Positions 18,519 through 25,949 of a stretch of DNA of 64,000 nucleotides are shown piece after piece. The notes beneath the pieces were generated by a model. That model had not been told where the DNA came from, made no database searches, and was given only the letters and a program-made list of their open reading frames with translations. The stretch covers positions 3,410,001-3,474,000 of the forward strand of contig NC_013729.1 in assembly GCF_000024345.1 (NCBI RefSeq), in the 5' to 3' direction. The translations under genes were made by a program, and so were the position numbers. The DNA comes from Kribbella flavida DSM 17836. GTDB taxonomy: Bacteria; Actinomycetota; Actinomycetes; Propionibacteriales; Kribbellaceae. Position 1 is the first letter of the stretch; every line of letters starts with the position of its first letter.

Positions 18519-19286
18519 GTGTCCGCCGTCTTTCTCGCGCCGCTGGTGGTGATGGTGCTCGGCTCGCTGCAGCGGCCGCTGCAGCCTCCGCCGGACGGCC
18601 TGGACCTGTGGCCGAACCCGGCCGAGTGGTCGAACTACTCGACCGTGCCGCGGTTCATGCCGCTGGCCCGCCTGCTGCTGAACTCGCTGCTGCTCGTCGT
18701 GGTGGCCGTTCCGATCACCGTGGTCGTCACCTCGATGGCCGGGCTCGCGATCGTGATGGCGCGGGGCCGGCTGCGCCGTGCGCTGATCGGTCTCTCGGTC
18801 TTCATGCTGCTCGTGCCCGCCGCGGCGCTCTGGGTGCCGCGAGTGGTCCTGCTGCGCGCCGCCGGCCTCGCCGACACCCCGCTCACCGTCGCCCTGCTCG
18901 CGCTCGCCGGTACGACGCCGTTCTACGTGCTGCTGTTCGCGCTGGCTTGTTCACGCATCCCCGGAGCGCTGCTCGAAGCGGCGACGCTGGAGGGGCTGAG
19001 CCCGTACCGCGTGTGGCGGCAGGTGGCGCTCCCGCTGACCCGCCCGGCGGTGGTTGCGGTCGCGGCGCTGTCCGGGCTGTTCTACTGGTCCACGTTCATG
19101 GATCCGTTGACCCTCGTGTCGTCGCCCGCCAACTGGCCGGTGGCGCTGGGACTACGGAGCCTCAGCGAGATGGAGGCCGCTCTGTACCCGATCTACCTCG
19201 CCGCCGCGGTCGTGGTGACCGCGCCGGCCCTGGTCGCGTTCGCCGTCGGCCAGCGGTCCTTCTTCGCCTCGGTGGAGCGCCGGTGA
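18519..19286 (+). CDS. Carbohydrate ABC transporter permease (MalG-like, CUT1)
   Basis: Inner-membrane subunit of a sugar importer, about 255 residues with six hydrophobic segments. The cytoplasmic coupling motif EAATLEGLSPYRVWRQVALPL matches the EAA loop of MalG-type permeases. GTG at 18519 is the only conventional start in frame, yet the reading frame continues upstream with a plausible N-terminus (RRPAFWRTLGLVAVSAVFLA) that lacks ATG, GTG or TTG. The true start may therefore be non-standard, or the N-terminus may have been trimmed. The stop overlaps the GTG of the binding-protein gene (GTGA). Its partner permease lies at the far end of the operon, an unusual order. Confidence 0.85.
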   Translation: MSAVFLAPLVVMVLGSLQRPLQPPPDGLDLWPNPAEWSNYSTVPRFMPLARLLLNSLLLVVVAVPITVVVTSMAGLAIVMARGRLRRALIGLSVFMLLVPAAALWVPRVVLLRAAGLADTPLTVALLALAGTTPFYVLLFALACSRIPGALLEAATLEGLSPYRVWRQVALPLTRPAVVAVAALSGLFYWSTFMDPLTLVSSPANWPVALGLRSLSEMEAALYPIYLAAAVVVTAPALVAFAVGQRSFFASVERR

Positions 19287-20563
19287 AGGCCCGGCCCGCA
19301 GTACGCCGTCCGGTCGGCCTCGCCGTGCTGGTCTTGTCGGGGCTGCTGGCGATCACAGCTTGCTCCGGTGAGCCGGGAGCGGCCGGCGACCCGAGGCCGC
19401 CCGCGCGGATCACCGTCCAGGTCGGGGCCGATCCGGAGGAAGCGGCGGTCTACCGCAGCCTCGTCTCGGCGTACCAGGAGGCGGGTGGGGGTGAGGTCGA
19501 CCTCGTCACGGTGGCCCGCGGTGATCACCTGACGCGGCTGTCCACCGCCTTCACGTCGGGCGCCGCGCCGGACGTGTTCCTGATCAACTATCGCGAGTAC
19601 GCGCCCTTCGTGCAGCGAGGAGCGGTGGCGCCGGCCGGCCCGCTGCTGGAGCAGCAAGGACTGAAGACCGCCGACTACTACGAGCAGCCGCTGAAGGCGT
19701 TCAGCTACAACGGCGCTCTGCAGTGCATGCCGCAGAACATCTCGTCGCTGGTCGTCTACTGGAACCGGGCCCTGTTCCGGCAGGCGGGAGTCACCCCGCC
19801 GAAGGCCGGCTGGAGCTGGGCCGAGTTCGTGGCGACCGCCCGGGCGCTGACCAAGGGGTCCGTGAAGGGCGTCGGCATCGACCCGTCGATCACCCGGATG
19901 GCGCCGTTCATCTGGAGCAGCGGCGGCAGCATCGTCGACGACGACGCGGCGCCGACCCGGACCACACTGCACGAGCCCGGCGCCCGGGGCGCGCTACAGG
20001 CGGTCGTCGACCTGATCGGCACCGGTGCGACGCCGAGCAAGGAGCAGCTGGCCGCGCAGGACGTGGACGAGCAGTTCATGACCGGCAAGCTGGCGATGTT
20101 CCTCAGCTCCCGGGTCGAGGTGCCGGCCCTGCGCGAGCAGCGCGGTCTCGACTTCGACGTCGCCGGCCTGCCGGTGCTGGGCAAGCCCGCATCCGTGCTG
20201 CACTCCGACGCGTACTGCGTCGCGAGCAGCTCGAAGCACCAGGACGCCGCCGCCGACTTCATCGCGTACGCCGTCGGGCAGCAGGGCCAGACCATCACCG
20301 CGCTCGGCGGCCGGACCGTGCCGTCGCTGCGGTCGGTCGCGACGTCGTCCGCGTTCCTCAGTCCGTCCCGGCCGCCCGCGTCGTCGCAGGTGTTCCTCGA
20401 CGCGATCCCGCAGCTGCGGCACACGCCGGTGACGCCGTCGTGGCCGGAGGTCGAGGACGTGATCGGGAACCAGCTCCAGCGGGCGTTCCTGGACGGCGTA
20501 CCGCTGGACGAGGTGCTGGCCGCGATCCGGGCCCAGGCGGACCCGCTGCTGCGGCGCCGATGA
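19283..20563 (+). CDS. Extracellular sugar-binding lipoprotein (ABC importer SBP)
   Basis: A 426-residue type 1 solute-binding protein. The signal peptide ends in a lipobox (AITAC), so it is a membrane-anchored receptor outside the cell. The mature protein opens with ITVQVGADPEEAAVYRSLVSAYQ and continues with GAAPDVFLINYREYAPFVQRG and MTGKLAMFLSSRVEVPALRE, a layout typical of the maltose/sn-glycerol-3-phosphate-binding group. The GTG at 19283 overlaps the previous stop (GTGA) and its own stop overlaps the next ATG (ATGA), so translation is coupled across the operon. The ligand is unknown but is probably an oligosaccharide. Confidence 0.92.
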   Translation: MKARPAVRRPVGLAVLVLSGLLAITACSGEPGAAGDPRPPARITVQVGADPEEAAVYRSLVSAYQEAGGGEVDLVTVARGDHLTRLSTAFTSGAAPDVFLINYREYAPFVQRGAVAPAGPLLEQQGLKTADYYEQPLKAFSYNGALQCMPQNISSLVVYWNRALFRQAGVTPPKAGWSWAEFVATARALTKGSVKGVGIDPSITRMAPFIWSSGGSIVDDDAAPTRTTLHEPGARGALQAVVDLIGTGATPSKEQLAAQDVDEQFMTGKLAMFLSSRVEVPALREQRGLDFDVAGLPVLGKPASVLHSDAYCVASSSKHQDAAADFIAYAVGQQGQTITALGGRTVPSLRSVATSSAFLSPSRPPASSQVFLDAIPQLRHTPVTPSWPEVEDVIGNQLQRAFLDGVPLDEVLAAIRAQADPLLRRR

Positions 20564-21567
20564 GCCTGCGGGTCGAGTCCGCGCACAAGACGTTCCGGGC
20601 CCACTCCGGAGCTCGGGTCGTCGCCCTGGACGGCGTCGACGTGACCGCGGCGGACGACGAGCTCCTGGTGGTGGTGGGACCGTCGGGGTCGGGCAAGTCG
20701 ACGCTGCTGCGCGCCGTCGCCGGGCTGGAGACCCTCGACGCCGGACGGGTCGTGATCGGCGACCGGGACGTCACCGGCGTACCGGCCGCTCGGCGCGACG
20801 TGGCGATGGTGTTCCAGGAGGGTGCCCTGTTCCCGCACCTCAGCGTCGCGGCGAACATCGGCATCGGCGAGCGCGCCCGGGGCGGCCGGCGCCGCGACGT
20901 CGACGTCCGGGTCCGCGAGGTGGCCGGTGCGCTCGGCGTCGAGCACCTGCTCCGGCGGATGCCGGGTGAGCTCAGCGGCGGCGAGCGGCAACGGGTCGCG
21001 CTGGCACGGGTGCTGGTCCGGGCGCCCGCGGTCTGCCTGCTCGACGAGCCCCTCGCTTCGGTCGACGCCGAGCTGCGGCTGCGGATGCGCGGCGAGATCC
21101 GCGCGGTGCAGCGGTCGCTCGGGGTACCGATGGTGCACGTGACCCACGACCAGTTCGAGGCGATGGCGATGGGGGACCGGGTCGCGGTGATGGACGGCGG
21201 CCGGGTGCTGCAGTGCGACCGGCCCGAGATGGTGTACGACCGGCCCGCCACGACGGCGGTGGCCCGGATCGTCGGCCCCCTGCCGATGAACCTGCTGCCC
21301 GCGGCCGTCGGAGTGGTCGTGGGAATCCGGCCCGAGCGGGTTCGGCTCCGGGTCGGCGAGGAGGACGAGGGCGGGGCCGGACGGATCGGCTCGGTGATCT
21401 CGGTCGAGCCTGCGGGGGAGGAGTGCCTGGTCCGGGTGCTGGCGGACGGGGAACTGCTTGCCCGGCTGCCGTGGCCGGCGGCGCCCAAGGTCGGCGAGCG
21501 GGTGTCCGTGGCCTGGCGCCCGGAGGACGAGCACCACTTCGACGCCGCCACCGGCCGCCGCCGATGA
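20560..21567 (+). CDS. Sugar ABC transporter ATP-binding protein (UgpC/MsmK-like)
   Basis: A 335-residue cytoplasmic ATPase. Walker A is GPSGSGKST, followed by the Q-loop MVFQEGALFPHLSV, signature LSGGERQRV, Walker B VCLLDEPLASVD and switch HVTHDQFEAMAMGDRV. The C-terminal part (about residues 240-335, with GIRPERVRLR) is a TOBE/OB-type regulatory domain typical of the MalK/UgpC group. The start overlaps the binding-protein stop (ATGA). A dedicated ATPase in the operon is noteworthy, because actinobacterial CUT1 importers often rely on a shared MsiK-type ATPase encoded elsewhere. Confidence 0.93.
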   Translation: MSLRVESAHKTFRAHSGARVVALDGVDVTAADDELLVVVGPSGSGKSTLLRAVAGLETLDAGRVVIGDRDVTGVPAARRDVAMVFQEGALFPHLSVAANIGIGERARGGRRRDVDVRVREVAGALGVEHLLRRMPGELSGGERQRVALARVLVRAPAVCLLDEPLASVDAELRLRMRGEIRAVQRSLGVPMVHVTHDQFEAMAMGDRVAVMDGGRVLQCDRPEMVYDRPATTAVARIVGPLPMNLLPAAVGVVVGIRPERVRLRVGEEDEGGAGRIGSVISVEPAGEECLVRVLADGELLARLPWPAAPKVGERVSVAWRPEDEHHFDAATGRRR

Positions 21568-21569
21568 CC

Positions 21570-21603
21570 GGGCGGTGGCGGTGAGCGGGCGGTGGCGGTG
21601 AGC
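21570..21603 (+). repeat. 17-bp tandem direct repeat, two copies
   Basis: GGGCGGTGGCGGTGAGC occurs twice in direct succession in the 41-bp gap between the ATPase and MalF-like permease genes, followed by a decayed third start (GGACGGTG). It supplies several GTG triplets and blurs the start of the next gene. Confidence 0.8.
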
Positions 21604-21608
21604 GGACG

Positions 21609-22526
21609 GTGCCTGTCCGGGCGTTGCCGGGTGATCAGGCGGTGGACGTGAGGCGGCCGGGGGCGCGGTCCCCGCTCGCCGTTCCTTACCTGCTGGGGTC
21701 GCTCCTGCTCGTGCTGGCCCCGCTCGTCCTGGCCGGCGCGCTGGCGTTCACCGATTACTACGGCTTCCGTGCCCCGGAGTTCAGCGGCGTCCGGAACCTC
21801 GTCCGGCTGGCCGGCGACCGGCCGTTCTGGGACGCGGTCGGAGTCAGCGCACTCGTCGCCCTGGTCGTTGTGCCGCTCCGACTACTCCTGGCGGTCGGGG
21901 CGGCCCTTCTGCTGGCCCGACGCCGCGGCTCGCTGACCACGGTCGGCCGAGCCGCGGCGTACCTGCCGTCAGCCATCCCGGACGCTGCCTGGGCCCTGCT
22001 CTGGCTTTGGATCCTGAACCCGCTGTACGGGCCTTTGCCGGCCCTGCTCGGTGCCCTCGGAGTCCCCGACCCCGGCTTCCTCACCACCTCGTGGGGAGCG
22101 AGACTCGGGCTGGCCCTGGTGATGGCGTTCCAGGTCGGTGAGGCGTTCACCGTCGCCCTCGCCGCCCGCCTGGCGATCCCGCCCCAGCTGCACGAGGCGA
22201 TCGAGGTGGAGGGTGGGTCCGCATGGTTCGCGCTGACCCGGGTGACGCTGCCGGTGATGGCCCCGATCCTCGTCGTGCTCGCCGTCCGGGACGTGGTGGT
22301 CGTCGTGCAGAACGCGTTCGTGCCCGCCCTGCTGGTGACCGGCGGAGGCCCGGCCAACGCGACCCTCACCGCGCCGCTGCTGATCTACCGCCGGGCCTTC
22401 GAGTACGGCGAACTGGGCTACGCGAGCACGCTGTCCCTCACCCTGCTGGTGCTCACCGGCCTGGCCGCCGCGCTGCCGCTGTGGATCGCCGCCCGCCTGG
22501 CCACCCGGCAACGAGGCCGGCGGTAG
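21609..22526 (+). CDS. Carbohydrate ABC transporter permease (MalF-like, CUT1)
   Basis: A polytopic membrane subunit of the sugar importer with six predicted helices and the coupling loop EAIEVEGGSAWFALTRVTLPV. An N-terminal helix (VPYLLGSLLLVLAPLVLAGAL) and FTDYYGFRAPEFSGVRNL are typical of MalF/UgpA-type proteins. GTG at 21609 gives 305 residues; GTG codons at 21642 or 21648 are also possible because the first 14 residues are not conserved-looking. Together with the MalG-like, SBP and ATPase genes it forms a complete importer. Confidence 0.88.
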   Translation: MPVRALPGDQAVDVRRPGARSPLAVPYLLGSLLLVLAPLVLAGALAFTDYYGFRAPEFSGVRNLVRLAGDRPFWDAVGVSALVALVVVPLRLLLAVGAALLLARRRGSLTTVGRAAAYLPSAIPDAAWALLWLWILNPLYGPLPALLGALGVPDPGFLTTSWGARLGLALVMAFQVGEAFTVALAARLAIPPQLHEAIEVEGGSAWFALTRVTLPVMAPILVVLAVRDVVVVVQNAFVPALLVTGGGPANATLTAPLLIYRRAFEYGELGYASTLSLTLLVLTGLAAALPLWIAARLATRQRGRR

Positions 22527-22611
22527 GGCTGTCACCCGGCTCCCAGCGGTCTTTCGGCGAACCATCGGGTTCGGTCGGCACAGTGGTAGCAACAACCTGA
22601 GGAGTACGCCG

Positions 22612-23436
22612 ATGACACCGCCGCACGAGCACGACCTGGGCCTGGTCCACGACCTCGGCACACTGCGCCGCCGCAACGTCCTGCGCCTGCTGGCCGGTGC
22701 CGGTCTGGCCGCCGTGGCCGGCTGTGCCACCGACGACACCCCGAGCAGCACCCCGTCCGCCACCACCGGTACGCCGACGCAGAGTCCGGGCTCCACCGCG
22801 TCGGCCGGGTGTGTCGAGAAGATCTCCGAGGAGACCGCCGGCCCGTTCCCTGGTGACGGCACCAACGGCCCGAACGTGCTGACGGAGTCCGGCATCGTCC
22901 GCAGCGACCTGACCAGGTCGTTCGGATCCGCGTCCGGCGTCGCCGAGGGAGTCCCGCTGACGGTCGAGCTCGTCGTCCAGGACGCGACGAAGTGCAGCCC
23001 GCTCCAGGGCGCCGCCGTCTACGTGTGGCACTGCGACGCGCAGGGCCGCTACTCGCTCTACTCCGAGGGAGCGGAGAACGAGAACTACCTGCGCGGCGTG
23101 CAGGCGGCCGACGCGAACGGCAAGGTCACCTTCACCACGGTCTTCCCAGCGGCGTACCAGGGCCGCTGGCCGCACCTCCACTTCGAGGTCTACGCGTCGC
23201 TGTCCGAGGCGACCGCCGCGGGCAAGATCAGCGCGACGTCCCAGCTGGCCCTGCCGACCGATGCCTGCGAGGCCGTCTACGCCACCAGCGGCTACGACGG
23301 CAGCGCGCGGAACCTGTCCGGTACGTCGTTGCGGGACGACAACGTGTTCGGCGAGGACGAGGGCGTCAGCCAGCTCGCGACGGTCACCGGAAGCGTCCAG
23401 GACGGCTACCGGGCACGTCTCACCGTGGGCGTGTAG
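22612..23436 (+). CDS. Intradiol ring-cleavage dioxygenase-like Tat lipoprotein
   Basis: A 274-residue protein with a twin-arginine-like signal and lipobox (RRRNVLRLLAGAGLAAVAGC), then a Ser/Thr linker and a beta-rich domain of the intradiol dioxygenase superfamily. Family marks include EETAGPFP, GAAVYVWHCDAQGRYSLYS, ANGKVTFTTVFPAAYQGRWP and the adjacent HLHFEVY, which supply the Tyr and His-x-His ligands expected for non-haem iron. Extracellular members of this group are widespread in actinobacteria and their substrates are mostly undefined; aromatic diols are likely by family. Tat export would fit a cofactor-loaded enzyme. GAGGAG precedes the ATG at 22612. Confidence 0.82.
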   Translation: MTPPHEHDLGLVHDLGTLRRRNVLRLLAGAGLAAVAGCATDDTPSSTPSATTGTPTQSPGSTASAGCVEKISEETAGPFPGDGTNGPNVLTESGIVRSDLTRSFGSASGVAEGVPLTVELVVQDATKCSPLQGAAVYVWHCDAQGRYSLYSEGAENENYLRGVQAADANGKVTFTTVFPAAYQGRWPHLHFEVYASLSEATAAGKISATSQLALPTDACEAVYATSGYDGSARNLSGTSLRDDNVFGEDEGVSQLATVTGSVQDGYRARLTVGV

Positions 23437-23458
23437 CCCAGTGTTACCACCCGACCAG

Positions 23459-23464
23459 TAGCGT
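23459..23464 (+). promoter_or_regulatory. -10 box of a leaderless-type promoter for the site-2 protease gene
   Basis: TAGCGT ends 7 nt before the ATG at 23472, so transcription would begin at or next to the start codon. There is no Shine-Dalgarno sequence between them, which supports a leaderless mRNA. Confidence 0.55.
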
Positions 23465-23471
23465 TACCCCG

Positions 23472-24629
23472 ATGTCAGAGCCGCGTGAACCTCACAACCC
23501 CGCCCAGTCGGCCGGCCCACCACCGCCCGGTACCTGGGTTCTCGGCCGTGTCCGCGGGATCCAGCTGACGATGCGCTTCACCTGGTTGCCGGTGGCGATC
23601 CTGCTGGCGCTCGGCTTCTCGGCGATCATCGGGCAGCAGTTTCCGTACCTGGCGGGTGGCTGGCGCTACGTCGCGGCCTTCGCCTTCGTGGTCGCCTTCA
23701 CCCTGTCGGTGCTGCTGCACGAGCTCGCGCACGCGCTGATGGCACTGCGGTTCAAGATCTCCGTCACCGAGATCAACCTCGGCTTCTTCGCGGCCGGCAC
23801 GCACATCGAGGGCGAGCGCAAGTCGCCGCTGGAGGAGTTCGCCATCTCGGTGATCGGCCCGATCGCCTCGCTGCTGGTCGGCGGCGCGGCGTACCTGGGG
23901 TCGCGGGCGCTCGACGAGGGCGTCGCGTACGTCGTGGTCGTGCAGCTCGCCGTGGCGAACCTGATCGTCGGCGTCACCAACTTGCTGCCCGGCCTGCCGC
24001 TGGACGGCGGCTGGGTGCTGCGGGCCTTCGTCTGGAAGCTGACCGGCAACATGCACACCGGCACGATCGCCGCGGCCTGGGCCGGCCGGGTGATCGCGAT
24101 CGCGGTACTGGCCGCGCCGGTGATCCTGGAGGAGGTCTTCGGCCGGAACCCGACGCTGATCGACTTCGTGGTCGCGCTCGCGGTCGGCTTCTTCCTCTGG
24201 ATGGGGTCCACCGCCTCGCTGATGCAGGCCCGGCTGAAGCGCAAGCTGCCGGCCCTCCAGGTCCGCGCGCTCGCCCGCCGCGCGATCGCCGTGCACGCCG
24301 GCACCCCGGTCTCCGAGGCGGTCCGCCGGGCAGCGGAGGCGCAGGCCGGCGCGGTCGTCGTGATCGACGGCGACGGCAAGCCGCACGCGCTGGTCAAGGA
24401 GGCGGCCGTCACCGCCGTCGCCCCGAACCAGCGGCCCTGGACCACCGTCGGCGAGGTCGCCACCCGGATCAGCGCCGGCCACATCATCGGCGTCAACGAC
24501 ACCGGCGAGGAGATCCTCGGCACCCTGCGCAAGAACCCCGCCTCGGAGTACCTGGTGCTGGACACCCACGGCCAGGTGTACGGCGTCCTGGCCACCGCCG
24601 ACGTCGAGCAGGCCTTCCGCAGCCGCTGA
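23472..24629 (+). CDS. Site-2 protease family (M50) membrane metalloprotease with CBS domains
   Basis: A 385-residue intramembrane protease. The zinc site HELAH lies in LSVLLHELAHALMAL and the second ligand motif in LLPGLPLDGGWVLRAF. Several hydrophobic helices span residues 35-255, and the C-terminal 120 residues form a CBS pair (AGAVVVIDGDGKPHALVKEA, YLVLDTHGQVYGVLATADV) that may sense adenine nucleotides. S2P enzymes cut membrane-embedded regulators such as anti-sigma factors; this target is unknown. The gene precedes trmI and arc, a neighbourhood I recall as conserved in actinobacteria. The mRNA is probably leaderless. Confidence 0.9.
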   Translation: MSEPREPHNPAQSAGPPPPGTWVLGRVRGIQLTMRFTWLPVAILLALGFSAIIGQQFPYLAGGWRYVAAFAFVVAFTLSVLLHELAHALMALRFKISVTEINLGFFAAGTHIEGERKSPLEEFAISVIGPIASLLVGGAAYLGSRALDEGVAYVVVVQLAVANLIVGVTNLLPGLPLDGGWVLRAFVWKLTGNMHTGTIAAAWAGRVIAIAVLAAPVILEEVFGRNPTLIDFVVALAVGFFLWMGSTASLMQARLKRKLPALQVRALARRAIAVHAGTPVSEAVRRAAEAQAGAVVVIDGDGKPHALVKEAAVTAVAPNQRPWTTVGEVATRISAGHIIGVNDTGEEILGTLRKNPASEYLVLDTHGQVYGVLATADVEQAFRSR

Positions 24630-24661
24630 CCCCCGCCCCCGACAACCCCGCCCCCGTGTGC

Positions 24662-24736
24662 GGGGATATCCCGCCAATTTGTGGGTTCTCCCGCAGGATA
24701 CGAGCGGGTAGACCCACAAGTTGGCGGGTTATCCCC
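24662..24736 (+). repeat. 75-nt near-perfect inverted repeat (long hairpin) between S2P and trmI
   Basis: Positions 24662-24694 pair with 24704-24736. The stem has about 30 pairs including two G-U wobbles, three mismatches and a 9-nt loop. The core arms are CCGCCAATTTGTGGGT and ACCCACAAGTTGGCGG, with an inner CCCGC/GCGGG stem. The G-U pairs favour folding of the plus-strand RNA. It may be a strong terminator for the S2P gene, a short palindromic mobile element, or a structured RNA. The rest of 24630-24848 holds only the trmI promoter. Confidence 0.8.
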
Positions 24737-24833
24737 CGAAAAGGTGGAGGGTGGGGGACGTCGCGTACGCCGTACGGGGCGCATCGGCGGGAGCCGGCGT
24801 ACCCAGGGTGACGGGTGGCGGTGCGGCGCGAAG

Positions 24834-24839
24834 TAGGGT
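24834..24839 (+). promoter_or_regulatory. -10 box of the trmI promoter
   Basis: TAGGGT lies 9 nt before the trmI ATG at 24849 and no ribosome site intervenes, so the transcript is probably leaderless or nearly so. Confidence 0.5.
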
Positions 24840-24848
24840 GAGCGCCTT

Positions 24849-25790
24849 ATGTCTGACGTTCGTGAGTTTCCTGACGTGGCGTTCTCCGGGGTCCACCACG
24901 GGCCGTTGCAGCCGGGGGAGTGGATCACCCTGTCCGACTCCAAGGGCCGCCGGCACTCGGTCTTCCTGGAGCGCGGCAAGATCTTCCACACCACCAAGGG
25001 CGGGATCGCGCACGACGAGCTGATCGACGGCCCGGACGCGGTCACGATCCGGTCCAAGGGCGGCGTCGAGTACCTCGCCCTGCGCCCGTTGATGGCCGAC
25101 TACTCGGTCTCGATGCCGCGCGGCGCGCAGGTGATCTATCCCAAGGACACCGCCCAGATCGTGACGATGGCCGACATCTTCCCCGGCGCGAAGGTGGTCG
25201 AGGCCGGCGCCGGGTCCGGCGCGCTGACCACCGCGCTGCTGCGGGCGGTCGGCATCCACGGCCAGGTCATCTCGTTCGAGCGGCGGGAGGACTTCGCCGA
25301 GGTGGCGCGCAAGAACGTCACCGGCTTCTTCGGCGGCGAGCACCCGGCCTGGCGGCTCGAGGTCGGCGACCTGGTCGAGAAGCTGGCCGAGACCGAGGTG
25401 GACCGGGTCGTGCTGGACATGCTGGCGCCCTGGGAGTGCGTGGACGCCGTCGCGGCCGCCCTGGCCCCGGGCGGGGTGTTCTGCGCGTACGTCGCCACCA
25501 CGACCCAGCTGAGCCGTTTCGTGGAGACGCTGCGGGCGCACGGCGAGTTCACCGAGCCGCGCGCCTGGGAGTCCCTGGTGCGGGACTGGCACGTCGAGGG
25601 ACTGGCCGTCCGGCCGGGCCACCGGATGCAGGGCCACACCGCGTTCCTGGTCACCGCACGGCGGATGGCGCCCGGCGTCAAGGCGCCGCTGAAGAAGCGC
25701 CGGCCGGCCCCTGGGGCGTACGGCGACGACTACTCCGGACCTCGCCGAGCCGACGCCCCGGCGCCCGAATCTGCGCAGGACACGCCCTGA
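24849..25790 (+). CDS. trmI: tRNA (adenine-58-N1)-methyltransferase
   Basis: Class I SAM-dependent enzyme that makes m1A58 in the T-loop of tRNAs, usually as a tetramer. The 313-residue protein has an N-terminal beta domain, then DTAQIVTMADIFPGAKVVEA and the SAM-binding GAGSGALTTALLRAVG, acidic strand ends, VDRVVLDMLAPWECVDAV (catalytic-region Asp) and a C-terminal RMQGHTAFLVTARRM. The first residues (SDVREFPDVAFSGVHHGPLQ) match the start at 24849, and the C-terminal tail (about 40 residues) is disordered. It lies directly upstream of the proteasomal ATPase gene, as in mycobacteria. Confidence 0.94.
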   Translation: MSDVREFPDVAFSGVHHGPLQPGEWITLSDSKGRRHSVFLERGKIFHTTKGGIAHDELIDGPDAVTIRSKGGVEYLALRPLMADYSVSMPRGAQVIYPKDTAQIVTMADIFPGAKVVEAGAGSGALTTALLRAVGIHGQVISFERREDFAEVARKNVTGFFGGEHPAWRLEVGDLVEKLAETEVDRVVLDMLAPWECVDAVAAALAPGGVFCAYVATTTQLSRFVETLRAHGEFTEPRAWESLVRDWHVEGLAVRPGHRMQGHTAFLVTARRMAPGVKAPLKKRRPAPGAYGDDYSGPRRADAPAPESAQDTP

Positions 25791-25885
25791 CGTCGTGCCG
25801 ATCCGGCCGGACCGTGCTCTATTGAGCCGAACAGGCTCGACCAGGCAACGGTTTCATCCGCAACCGACACGTGATGGGATTCGGC

Positions 25886-25913
25886 TTGCCCGGCGAGGTT
25901 TTCTGGGTAAGGT
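25886..25913 (+). promoter_or_regulatory. Candidate promoter of arc/mpa
   Basis: TTGCCC at 25886-25891 and TAAGGT at 25908-25913 are separated by 16 bp, upstream of the ATPase gene. This is a reasonable match to an actinobacterial housekeeping promoter. TAGGGT just downstream is an alternative -10. Confidence 0.4.
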
Positions 25914-25949
25914 CCATAGGGTCGAGCCCCACATGGTGAGGTGATGATC

